A stretch of DNA of 45,565 nucleotides. Source: Methanosarcinales archaeon (GTDB lineage Archaea; Halobacteriota; Syntropharchaeia; Alkanophagales; Methanospirareceae). Below, piece after piece: positions 34,276-42,315 of the stretch; position 1 is the stretch's first letter, and every line of letters begins with the position of its first letter. The DNA is taken from positions 1-45,565 of the forward strand of contig JAUWQN010000006.1 in assembly GCA_030611045.1 (NCBI GenBank). Direction: 5' to 3'. The notes under the pieces were generated by a model, which saw only the letters and a program-made list of their open reading frames with translations, made no database searches and had not been told where the DNA came from. A program made the position numbers and the translations under genes.

Positions 34276-34608
34276 ATGCATAAGTGTCTGAAATGCGGGA
34301 AGAAATTTGAAAGAATAACAGAAGCGATGTTGAAGGGCTGCCCAGCGTGTGGTGGCAAGCTTTTTCTTTATTTAAAGGATGGAGAGGATATAAGCGCCGC
34401 GGAGTTGGTGGATCGGATAGAAGTAGAGGAACGAGAGCCGATAGAGGGAGAGCGGATAGAAAGCTTGAGGATTTTGAGTCCGGGCGTATACGAACTCAAT
34501 CTGGATAAATTGTTAGAGCGAAAGGAGATCGTACTGAGGATAAAGGAGAACGGCACCTACGTCGTCCCGTTACCATCGTTGTTTAGAAAGAAGAAGCAAA
34601 AACAGTGA
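34276..34608 (+). CDS. arvC: Zinc-ribbon protein (ArvC/OapC-like)
   Basis: A 110-residue protein starting MHKCLKCGKKFERIT and followed by GCPACGGKLF, a four-Cys zinc ribbon. An acidic middle (EDISAAELVDRIEVEEREP) and the segment ESLRILSPGVYELNLDKLLERKEIV complete it, with a Lys-rich tail. It is the third gene of the GTPase unit, 24 nt after DUF2073. This matches the DUF2072/COG3364 zinc-ribbon family in euryarchaea. Confidence 0.75.
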   Translation: MHKCLKCGKKFERITEAMLKGCPACGGKLFLYLKDGEDISAAELVDRIEVEEREPIEGERIESLRILSPGVYELNLDKLLERKEIVLRIKENGTYVVPLPSLFRKKKQKQ

Positions 34609-34634
34609 TTGTGGCCGTAGACGATTGGCATGTA

Positions 34635-34835
34635 CTATTTTTTGGCGTGATACCGTGTCATAATCGCAAATGCTACCATTGCACTGATGATACCCACTGG
34701 GATGCCGATAAAAAGTGAACAGAAAATTCGGCTCTCGAGTAACCATGCAACAAAGAAGGTTACAACTATGAATATCGCAATACAAGTCAGGATCCGGAAG
34801 GCGAGATTAAAGAAGTTTTTCTTCATTTTTTCCAT
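34635..34835 (-). CDS. Small two-helix membrane protein
   Basis: A 66-residue frame with two hydrophobic segments (about 11-32 and 37-57), a basic start MEKMKKNFF and a basic end. It lies on the minus strand between two plus-strand genes. No family is recognised. Composition is convincing for a membrane protein, but coding status rests on that alone. Confidence 0.45.
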   Translation of the reverse strand: MEKMKKNFFNLAFRILTCIAIFIVVTFFVAWLLESRIFCSLFIGIPVGIISAMVAFAIMTRYHAKK

Positions 34836-34889
34836 TCAATTCCATAACCTACTTCTTAATAAACTTGCTATATCTATTCTTAGCTCTTA

Positions 34890-35978
34890 ATGACTATCAG
34901 AATGCGTGTATCCGTACGGTCATCGGTGGAAGAGATAGAAGAATACAAGCCGGGTAAATTGGTAAAGGGAGCGATAAAGCTGAGTTCCAATGAAAACCCG
35001 TTAGGCGCCAGCCCCGAGGTAGTACGCGCTATCGTTGGACAATTAGAAGCAGGTGGTTTGGAGCTGGGCGTGTATCCGTGGGAAAAAAATGAGGAAGCGC
35101 TTAAAGATGAGATTGCACGGTATGTTGGCGTTGACGTTAAAAATATCGTTATCGGTGCAGGCATAGATGGCGTTTTAGACACGCTTGTCAAGATCTTCGT
35201 TGACAAGGGCGATGAAGTGATTATCCCTATTCCGACGTTTTCGCTCTATGAATCGTTGGTGAAAATAGCGGACGCAACGCCCGTTTATTTATCACGCAAT
35301 CCCGCCGCTAATTATGACCTACCCGCCGTTGACATGATTTCTACCTGTAACGACAAAACACGCATGATTTTCCTCGCATCGCCGAATAATCCTACCGGTA
35401 ACGGCATAACCGGAGATAACGTGCGTACGCTTGCCGAATCCGTACCTAAGTTGATGATTGCGATTGACGAAGCATACGTGGAATTTGCCGAAAAGTCGCT
35501 GGTAAAGGTAGTGAACGAATATGAAAATGTGCTGGTATTGCGAACCTTTTCAAAGGCGTTTGGGCTTGCCGGGCTGCGGGTTGGCTATGCTGTACTACCA
35601 GGATGGCTGGCGAGCATTTATAAAAAAGTTTCACTACCTTTCACCGTTAACAATGTCGCGCTAACCGCAGCGGTTGCTGCGTTAAAGGATAAAGAACACT
35701 TACGTAAAAGTATCGGGTTGGTCAAAGAAGGAAGACAGTACCTCATAGAGAATCTGCAAGGAGTATTCAAAGTATATCCTTCAGAGGCTAATTTCGTGCT
35801 CGTGGATGTTTCACCCAAGAAATCGTATGCGGTATTTGATGCGTTGTTGAAGAACGGGATAACCGTGCGCGATTGCTCTTCATTTAGAGGTGCGGGCGAT
35901 TCGCTTATCCGAATCAGCGTAGGTACGCAGGATCAGAATGAGACGGTTGTGGCAGCGTTGAAACACTTTACTTTATAA
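34890..35978 (+). CDS. hisC: Histidinol-phosphate aminotransferase
   Basis: A 362-residue PLP aminotransferase of the HisC group, acting in histidine synthesis. It opens with LSSNENPLGASPEVV, has FLASPNNPTGN at about 165, AIDEAYVEFA, and TFSKAFGLAGLRVGYA with the PLP lysine in SKAFG. The C-terminal Arg motif is LIRISVGT. It stands alone rather than in a his operon. A Met at residue 5 could also be the start. Confidence 0.92.
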   Translation: MTIRMRVSVRSSVEEIEEYKPGKLVKGAIKLSSNENPLGASPEVVRAIVGQLEAGGLELGVYPWEKNEEALKDEIARYVGVDVKNIVIGAGIDGVLDTLVKIFVDKGDEVIIPIPTFSLYESLVKIADATPVYLSRNPAANYDLPAVDMISTCNDKTRMIFLASPNNPTGNGITGDNVRTLAESVPKLMIAIDEAYVEFAEKSLVKVVNEYENVLVLRTFSKAFGLAGLRVGYAVLPGWLASIYKKVSLPFTVNNVALTAAVAALKDKEHLRKSIGLVKEGRQYLIENLQGVFKVYPSEANFVLVDVSPKKSYAVFDALLKNGITVRDCSSFRGAGDSLIRISVGTQDQNETVVAALKHFTL

Positions 35979-35992
35979 GGGGCCAGACATCA

Positions 35993-36076
35993 AACTTTCT
36001 TTCACAAAGAAAGTTGGATCAAAGAAACCTATATTTTCGCGCAGCGTTTTGGATTAAACCTTTTTCTAAAAGGTTT
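35993..36076. terminator. Paired hairpins between hisC and nadA
   Basis: AACTTTCTTT (35993-36002) pairs with AAAGAAAGTT (36006-36015) around CAC. AAACCTTTT (36056-36064) pairs with AAAAGGTTT (36068-36076) around TCT. Both lie between convergent genes and contain T/A tracts in both directions, so each could end one transcript. This is a probable bidirectional terminator. Confidence 0.55.
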
Positions 36077-36141
36077 GACTTATCAACCCTCTCCCATCCA
36101 AATTAGTTCAGTTAAACTCCACCCACTTTTAAAAGGTGTGT

Positions 36142-37053
36142 TTAGACAGATAAAGCGAGCATCCGCTCGATGGGCTTCCTCGCCTTCTCCATGATTCCCG
36201 GTGGAATAACGACTTCGGGCTGCTCGTGCTCCAATGCTGCTTCTATCTTCTCTAATGTGATCATTTTCATCTGTGGGCAGACCGCAGTGTTAGAGAGGGG
36301 ATAAAATTTGTTCCCTGGTGCTTCCTTTTCGAGCCGATGCAGTAGTCCGATCTCAGTGCCGATTAGAAATTCTTCGTCCTCCACTGCCTTGCAAATCTTC
36401 ACCATGCCACTGGTTGACGCGATGTAATCCGCTCTGTCCTGGACTTCAGGAATGCATTCCGGATGTACCATGATTCTCGCATTTGGATGCGCGTCTTTCG
36501 CTTCCTGCAGGTCTTCAAGCGTGATTTGATGATGTGACGGGCAATTTCCATGTTCAGGCACAGGAATAATCGTTTTTGACGTTCCCTTCTGCGCATGATA
36601 TGCCAAGTTGCGATCAGGGCCAAATAATATGGTGGGAGCATCCATTGCCCGAACTATTTCCTGAGCGTTCGCAGAGGTGCAAATGCAGTCGGCAAGTGCC
36701 TTGCTTTCTGCAAGTGTGTTCACATAAAGGACCACTTCGGCATCGGGATGCTCACTCTTTGCCGCACGCAGAACTTCCTGTGGCAATTGCTGCGCCATCG
36801 GGCATATCGCACAGACATCAGGAATAATAACTTTTTTATGTGGATTTAATATCGCAGCGGTCTCCGCCATGAAATCAACGCCGCAAAAGATAATTAAATC
36901 CGCAGTCGTATCCATCGCTATTCTCGCAAGCTCTAAAGAGTCCCCAACGAACTCCGCGATGTCCTGAACCTCTGCTCTCTGGTAGTTATGAGCTAAAATA
37001 ATCGCATTTTTCTTCCGCTTTAATGCTTCTATTCGCTCTTTCCTCATTGCCAT
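36142..37053 (-). CDS. nadA: Quinolinate synthase
   Basis: NadA condenses iminoaspartate with dihydroxyacetone phosphate to quinolinate in NAD synthesis, using a [4Fe-4S] cluster. The 303-residue protein starts its core with ILAHNYQRAEVQDIAEFVGDS and has IIFCGVDFMAETAAIL, VHPECIPEV and NTAVCPQMKMI, which supply the three cluster cysteines. CAICPMAQQLP adds further conserved Cys. No nadB or nadC is adjacent. It is convergent with hisC. Confidence 0.95.
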   Translation of the reverse strand: MAMRKERIEALKRKKNAIILAHNYQRAEVQDIAEFVGDSLELARIAMDTTADLIIFCGVDFMAETAAILNPHKKVIIPDVCAICPMAQQLPQEVLRAAKSEHPDAEVVLYVNTLAESKALADCICTSANAQEIVRAMDAPTILFGPDRNLAYHAQKGTSKTIIPVPEHGNCPSHHQITLEDLQEAKDAHPNARIMVHPECIPEVQDRADYIASTSGMVKICKAVEDEEFLIGTEIGLLHRLEKEAPGNKFYPLSNTAVCPQMKMITLEKIEAALEHEQPEVVIPPGIMEKARKPIERMLALSV

Positions 37054-37133
37054 GTGACTCTGTATCCTATGTCTTGTTCTTGTAATAGATGTTAAAAATA
37101 CAATAAGGTTAGATAAGTGGAGTAAACGAACAA

Positions 37134-37577
37134 ATGAAAGGCACCTACGTGCTCATCATAGAAAACCATGCAGATGCAGAAGAAAAAATAGGCAAAACAA
37201 GATGTATAGCGTTTAAAAAAGGATTTTACGCGTACGTCGGCTCTGCACTTTCCGGATTAGAGCGAAGGATAGGAAGGCACCTGCGCGACGTTGGCGATAA
37301 TAAAAAGTTACATTGGCATATAGATTATCTCCTCGCGAATCCCGCGGTAGAAGTAAGGGAGGTGGTATGTGCAGAAACAGAGGAGCGGAAAGAATGTGAA
37401 ATAGCTGCGAACATGAGCATGCACCTGGATTCCGTTGCGCATTTCGGATGCACTGATTGCTCATGTAAAAGTCATTTGTTCTTTTCTGCCAGCGTAACCG
37501 GGCTAAAAGAGCACGTTTACAACAGTTTTCACTCCGCAGGAGAGCATTTCCTCGCCACAAAAATAAATCCTGTATGA
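37134..37577 (+). CDS. DUF123 / Uri-superfamily GIY-YIG-like nuclease
   Basis: A 147-residue protein with the family pattern GTYVLII near the start, KGFYAYVGSALSGLERRIGRHLR and HWHIDYLLA, which aligns with a GIY-YIG-type nuclease core. Two Cys pairs (HFGCTDCSCKSHLFF) are typical of DUF123. Its biological role is not established. Its last 49 nt overlap the 3' end of trmI on the opposite strand. Confidence 0.87.
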   Translation: MKGTYVLIIENHADAEEKIGKTRCIAFKKGFYAYVGSALSGLERRIGRHLRDVGDNKKLHWHIDYLLANPAVEVREVVCAETEERKECEIAANMSMHLDSVAHFGCTDCSCKSHLFFSASVTGLKEHVYNSFHSAGEHFLATKINPV

Positions 37578-38344
37578 GCAACCATTCTATGTTCCGGACG
37601 TATGCTTCTCCCTTTTACCTCCCAGCCTCGCATACCAACCTCATAAATACCCGTAACGCGAAAGCTTTGCGTGTATTTCAACTCTAACCGTTTTGAAAGC
37701 TTGTAGATCTGCAGCACTGTGGGGTTGAAGCAAAGGAGGATTCCACCGTTTCTAAGCGATTCTTCTACATGTTTCAACGCTCTCCACGGCTCTTGAAGGT
37801 CCAGTAGTATTCTGTCCACTTCTTTATCCTCTATCCCCTCATAAACGTCCTTCTCCTTCACTATCAGCTCCCCGGAACACTCTTTTCCCGCACTCTCCAC
37901 CGTGTCGAAGAACGTTTCGATATTGTTGCGTGCGATCTTCAAGAATTCCTTTCTCCGTTCATAAGAGATTACTCTCCCATCCGCGCCCACCGCACGCAGC
38001 AACGCCATCGTAAGCGCTCCAGAACCTATCCCCGCCTCTAAAACCGTTGCACCTGGAAATATGTCAGCAAGCATTAAAATAGCAGCAATGTCCTTAGGAT
38101 AGATTATCTGCGACCCTTTCCGCATCTTTGCGATATATTCTGCCAGCGTAGGCCGGATGACAAAGAACTTCTCACCGTAATTCGACTTCACAACGCTTCC
38201 GTCCTCCAATCCTATTATCGTATCATGTGAAACTGTTCCATGTCTAAAAGAGAAAGAGGACCCCGATTTCAATAAAATATGATAGCTTTTACCTTTTCTG
38301 TCTATCAAATGCACAAGTTCGCCTTCTTTTACTGGTTTTAGCAT
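37529..38344 (-). CDS. trmI: tRNA (adenine-58-N1)-methyltransferase TrmI
   Basis: A 271-residue SAM-dependent enzyme that makes m1A58 (and in some archaea m1A57) in the T loop. Visible features are RKGKSYHILLKSGSSFSFRHGTV, IIYPKDIAAIL, motif I LEAGIGSGALTMALL and the catalytic-region DRILLDLQEPWRAL. The N-terminal beta domain and length fit archaeal TrmI. It is convergent with the DUF123 gene. Confidence 0.93.
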   Translation of the reverse strand: MLKPVKEGELVHLIDRKGKSYHILLKSGSSFSFRHGTVSHDTIIGLEDGSVVKSNYGEKFFVIRPTLAEYIAKMRKGSQIIYPKDIAAILMLADIFPGATVLEAGIGSGALTMALLRAVGADGRVISYERRKEFLKIARNNIETFFDTVESAGKECSGELIVKEKDVYEGIEDKEVDRILLDLQEPWRALKHVEESLRNGGILLCFNPTVLQIYKLSKRLELKYTQSFRVTGIYEVGMRGWEVKGRSIRPEHRMVAHTGFIFVARKCSPAE

Positions 38345-38487
38345 GATGTTTTAATATAATCTTCCACTCTAATATGTTAGGTAACGAGATTAAAATAGTT
38401 TAAGAACGTTATAAAACCGTCATGGATACCCGCGAACGTGCACTGGCGTGACTTGGTTGACCCCTATAAAAGCAGGAGGAAAAGGAA

Positions 38488-39873
38488 ATGCTCGACTTTA
38501 TGCATAAAGGACTGAAAATGGCGTTAGAACGCTGCGATCAGGTAGAGATTTATGGAGAACAGAGCGATGTGTTAAGCATCGAGCTGGAACGCGAGGAAGT
38601 GAAGAAGGTAAAGCATATCAAAAGCACTGGTATCGGCGTGCGCGTTGTAATATCTAATAAGATAGGATTTTCACACACTACCGCTTTGGAAAAAGGAAAA
38701 ATAGATAAATGTGTGGTGCATGCACTAAAACAAGCGCGGGTATCAGAGCAAGATACGTATTTTGCTGGCTTACCAGCACCTATGGCAGGAACGTCAAAGC
38801 ATGGCTACAAGGAACCCGAAAAAACATTTGATCAACGAATAGTTGCCCTTCTTGGCGTTGAGGGCGGTAGCGAGGATGCGATAGAGTACTGCAAAGAGAT
38901 GCTAACAGGCATGAAAGAGCATAAGTTGAAAAAAGGTGTTCGATGCACACCAACAGAAGGGAGCTTTGCTGTAGCTTTTGATGAAACTTTCATTCTAAAT
39001 TCCGAAGGCATCGAAACCCATGATGAAGGCACGTACGTCTCCGCAGGAATAGCGGTTGTGGCAAGTGAAGATCGCAGCAGTGAGGAGATATCGGGATACG
39101 AGAGTAAGGTAAGCAGAATGCTCGGTGATATGGACTTTGGATGGATAGGCCACGAGGCAGTGAAGATAGCTGTGGATAGCTTGAGAGGCAAGCAGCTAAA
39201 AACGAAGCAGCTTCCTGTCGTTTTCTCTCCCAAAGCAGTGCAGAGCCTTCTCGCGTACACTGTAATTCCACAACTGAGCGCCGAGAATGTGCAGCGAAAA
39301 CAATCACCCTATCATGGCAAAAAAGGAACGGCGATAGCTTCTGAAATTCTTACTATTGTGGACGATGGCACGATGCCGTTAGGGGTGAACAGCAGAAAGA
39401 TGGATGGTGAAGGTGTTCTTTCCCAACCTACAACCATAGTGGAAAAAGGCGTGCTCACGAATTATCTATACGATTCTTACACCGCTAATAAAGACCGTGT
39501 AGAAAGCACAGGTAACGCTCTACGAAGCTTCGACAGTTTGCCATCCCCAGGGGCAACGAATTTCATAATAAAAGGAGAAGGGGAAGGTAGAGCGTCTAAA
39601 GAAGAGATAATCAGCGATATACGGGAGGGCTTATTCATAAGCGATGTGATAGGTGCACACACCGCTTCAAGAGCATCCGGAGATTTCTCCGTCGTTGCAC
39701 AGAATGCTTTTGGCATTAAAAAAGGTGATTTGTTTCCTGTTAAGCACGTGATGATCGCAGGGAACATGCAAGAGGTATTGAAACATATAGAAATGATCGG
39801 GGACGATACACGGCAGATTTATAATGTCGTTTCTCCTTCTATTACGGTATCGAGGATGCAGGTAATAGCGTAA
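38488..39873 (+). CDS. pmbA: TldE/PmbA-family peptidase-like protein
   Basis: A 461-residue member of the TldD/PmbA family. It has the N-terminal region EIYGEQSDVLSIELEREEVKK, the central VVFSPKAVQSLLAYTVIPQLSAENV and the C-terminal SGDFSVVAQNAFGIKKGD. It lacks the HExxxH metal site of TldD, so it is the TldE-type partner. The TldD/E pair degrades or matures small peptides in the cytosol. No tldD is adjacent. A strong AGGAGG precedes the ATG. Confidence 0.9.
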   Translation: MLDFMHKGLKMALERCDQVEIYGEQSDVLSIELEREEVKKVKHIKSTGIGVRVVISNKIGFSHTTALEKGKIDKCVVHALKQARVSEQDTYFAGLPAPMAGTSKHGYKEPEKTFDQRIVALLGVEGGSEDAIEYCKEMLTGMKEHKLKKGVRCTPTEGSFAVAFDETFILNSEGIETHDEGTYVSAGIAVVASEDRSSEEISGYESKVSRMLGDMDFGWIGHEAVKIAVDSLRGKQLKTKQLPVVFSPKAVQSLLAYTVIPQLSAENVQRKQSPYHGKKGTAIASEILTIVDDGTMPLGVNSRKMDGEGVLSQPTTIVEKGVLTNYLYDSYTANKDRVESTGNALRSFDSLPSPGATNFIIKGEGEGRASKEEIISDIREGLFISDVIGAHTASRASGDFSVVAQNAFGIKKGDLFPVKHVMIAGNMQEVLKHIEMIGDDTRQIYNVVSPSITVSRMQVIA

Positions 39874-39946
39874 ACGCCTTTCTTCGCTGTAAAGGTTCAC
39901 TGCACGTTTGCCGGGATCGGAAATTTTAGACTATACATGTCATGAA

Positions 39947-40006
39947 CACGAATAGCGCATTTTAGCGGACCTGAATGCTTGAATGAGTTTCCTGCACCTA
40001 TTCGTG
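39947..40006. repeat. 60-nt nested inverted repeat
   Basis: CACGAATAG (39947-39955) is the perfect complement of CTATTCGTG (39998-40006). Inside, GCATT (39957-39961) can pair with AATGC (39974-39978). It ends about 35 nt upstream of the ftsZ BRE. It may be an operator, the terminator of pmbA or a structured RNA; nothing decides between them. Confidence 0.4.
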
Positions 40007-40040
40007 AGTTTTTTTGATTTAGTAGCAAAGTACTTTCCGA

Positions 40041-40056
40041 CCGAAAAGTTTATATA
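40041..40056 (+). promoter_or_regulatory. ftsZ BRE/TATA promoter
   Basis: CCGAAAAG (40041-40048) followed by TTTATATA (40049-40056) is a strong archaeal core promoter. Initiation would be expected near 40076-40082, about 40 nt before the preferred ATG at 40124. It has the same sequence plan as the promoter at 25546. Confidence 0.75.
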
Positions 40057-40123
40057 ACCCCTCCTTCTTAAGAAGATGATTACAACCATGTGGGAAAATA
40101 GCGAAAAAGAAAAGGGGGATAAG

Positions 40124-41206
40124 ATGGGGGATATGTTAGGATACTCTCGAGATGTACTAAGTGGGCCAACAGAGGATGATTTATTTGGAGTACCACAGAT
40201 TGCGATAGTTGGTATCGGTGGGGCAGGTAACAATTCTATGAGTAGATTGGAGTACATGGGCGGGTTAAATGGCGTGAGTAGAATTGCTATAAACACGGAC
40301 AAGTTGCACCTGGATTCGATAAAATGTGAACAGAAGGTGTTGATAGGAAAGTCGCTTACCAAGGGATTAGGAGCAGGAGGCTCTCCCGATATAGGTAGAA
40401 AAGCCGCGGAATTGGACAGGGATGAGCTTCGGAGTTTGTTAAGCAATAAAAACTTCGTGTTCCTCACCGCCGGAATGGGTGGTGGCACAGGCACGGGCGC
40501 TGCACCTGTTATTGCTGACATAGCAAAGGAAGAAGGTGCAATCGTAGTAGCGATGGTCTCGTATCCTTTTGAAGCGGAGCGGATAAGAAGAAAAAGAGCT
40601 GCGGAAGGGATCGACCTGTTGAGAGAGGCTACGGACACGGTTATAGTGTTGGAAAACGACAAGTTGATAAAATATGCAGGCAATCTTCCGGTGAATGACG
40701 CTTTTAGGACGATGGATATGTTGATCGCTGAGACGATACAGGGCATAACAGAGACGATAACACAACCTTCTTTGGTCAACCTCGACTTCGCGGACCTCAA
40801 GGCAGTGATGGAGGCAGGCGGTGTTGCCGTGATGCTTGTCGGTGAGACGGCAAAATCGGAGAACAAGCCCGAGGCGGTTGTAGAAGATGCGCTCTGTCAT
40901 CCGCTATTGGATGCTGAGTATAGAGGCGCAAAGGGTGCTCTTATACACGTGACCGGAGGCTCCGACCTCACGATGAAGGAGACAACCGATATCGTAGAGT
41001 TACTTACCTACGACTTAGATCCCAATGCAAACGTGATATGGGGAGCAAGGATAAATGAGAATTACAATGGAAAGGCGAAGGTGACGGCAATATTGACCGG
41101 CGTGGAGCCGAGCTGGACGTTCGGCGGGATATACGAAGAGCGGAAAGAGAGCGTTGCTCACGGTAATGGTGGAGGCCTCGGAGGTATTATTCCATTTGTC
41201 CGGTGA
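40124..41206 (+). CDS. ftsZ: Cell division GTPase FtsZ
   Basis: A 360-residue tubulin-family GTPase forming the division ring. It has IAIVGIGGAGNNS near residue 20, the tubulin signature AGMGGGTGTGAAPVIADIAKE at about 118, the T7-loop region VNLDFADLKAVMEAGG and a C-terminal IIPFVR. ATG 40124 is preceded by AAAGGGGGATAAG; an ATG at 40076 would add 16 residues. I cannot say from this whether it is FtsZ1 or FtsZ2. It is followed by a membrane protein and an actin-like ATPase in the same direction. Confidence 0.96.
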   Translation: MGDMLGYSRDVLSGPTEDDLFGVPQIAIVGIGGAGNNSMSRLEYMGGLNGVSRIAINTDKLHLDSIKCEQKVLIGKSLTKGLGAGGSPDIGRKAAELDRDELRSLLSNKNFVFLTAGMGGGTGTGAAPVIADIAKEEGAIVVAMVSYPFEAERIRRKRAAEGIDLLREATDTVIVLENDKLIKYAGNLPVNDAFRTMDMLIAETIQGITETITQPSLVNLDFADLKAVMEAGGVAVMLVGETAKSENKPEAVVEDALCHPLLDAEYRGAKGALIHVTGGSDLTMKETTDIVELLTYDLDPNANVIWGARINENYNGKAKVTAILTGVEPSWTFGGIYEERKESVAHGNGGGLGGIIPFVR

Positions 41207-41417
41207 AACTTGTAGAGGATTTTGAAAAAACCCCAAGAACATCGAAATATATCCCAAAAGTATATAAGGGATGGAATAGAAAGAGGAGTGAATCAAAATA
41301 CTCTGTAATTTTTTCCCACCCTGCTTTTTTTCACTTTTTATCTGGGGAGATTATGTTCTGTCTTGCTTGGGTAAGCGCATAGGCTTTATAAATACAAATA
41401 AAAAATTATTTGTTATA

Positions 41418-42251
41418 ATGGATAACACAAGCTCACCTGGAATATTACAGCGAGGTGCATTGATTTATTATGTGGGTTCGGTGACTTTTGCGGCAGGCAT
41501 TGCGCTCTTAGCTGTAGGTACCGCATTTATTACGATTTCCAGGATACACTATGGGTCCGAGCCGGAAAAAATCATTCTTTCCGTTATTTCCACGGGCGTT
41601 GGAACCACGCTGATTTTAACGGGTATAAATATGATGATGAAGCAGACGCGATACGGGTATTATATTGTGGGTGCGAGTGCGTTTATATCATTGCTTGCGC
41701 TTCTCATCTTTACATCCAATTATCCGCACAACTGGTTTTATCCGCTTATAAGCTATGTTCTCACTCTTTACATCGCTGGATTTCTGGCGCTATTGGGAAA
41801 TGCGTTTGCGAACGTAATTCTCTGGATGATTGAGGGTAAACCCGAGGCTGTGGTGGGGAGGGAAAGGGAGATAAAAATATATACCGATGAAGAGATAGAG
41901 CGGGACATAGAAGAAGCAACGAGGAAAAGCATAGAGCTTTCTGCCAGTGAACTGAAATTTAAAGAGCCAGGTGTTGAGGAAGTGAAATTGGGGAAGACTT
42001 TTCGCGAAACACGAGGTAATATCACTAAGGTAAAAGACGATATAGGAGAAGCAAAAAGCTTGAGAAAGACGATAAACCCTGGAGAGAGGATGAAATCGGG
42101 TTCTGTGGAGGTTGAAAGTGTATCAAGGAATCTGGGGGAGATTTTAAGAAAGGGAGCGGTTCAGAAGGGACGATTTGGAAAAATTAAGGAGGAAATTAAG
42201 GATGAAATGAAAAAGTTTTATTCGTCTATCAGAGTTACGAGAAATAGGTGA
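41418..42251 (+). CDS. Four-helix membrane protein with charged cytoplasmic tail
   Basis: A 277-residue protein from ATG 41418. Four predicted membrane helices lie in the first 140 residues (near 15-38, 49-70, 78-98 and 105-135). A polar tail of about 130 residues follows, rich in Lys/Glu (IYTDEEIERDIEEATRKSIELS) and probably partly coiled-coil. I do not recognise the family. Its position between ftsZ and the actin-like gene suggests a membrane tether for one of these filaments; that is inference. A longer frame from 41367 lacks support. Confidence 0.7.
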   Translation: MDNTSSPGILQRGALIYYVGSVTFAAGIALLAVGTAFITISRIHYGSEPEKIILSVISTGVGTTLILTGINMMMKQTRYGYYIVGASAFISLLALLIFTSNYPHNWFYPLISYVLTLYIAGFLALLGNAFANVILWMIEGKPEAVVGREREIKIYTDEEIERDIEEATRKSIELSASELKFKEPGVEEVKLGKTFRETRGNITKVKDDIGEAKSLRKTINPGERMKSGSVEVESVSRNLGEILRKGAVQKGRFGKIKEEIKDEMKKFYSSIRVTRNR

Positions 42252-42315
42252 ATCGAAATCGAATCAGAAACTTTTAATACTATGAGATGGGTATAGAAAT
42301 AAGGGGAGATAAAAA

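Larger units (their letters stand above)
39874..40123. other. ftsZ upstream region
   Basis: Noncoding apart from a possible N-terminal extension of ftsZ. It holds an inverted repeat at 39947-40006 and the ftsZ promoter at 40041-40056. An ATG at 40076 would coincide with the expected transcription start, leaving room for a leaderless longer form. Confidence 0.5.

Noticed and set aside
39940-40866. Long minus-strand frame (308 codons) opposite ftsZ
   Set aside because: It is Ser/Ile/Pro-rich mirror coding of ftsZ, crosses the ftsZ promoter and has no family features.
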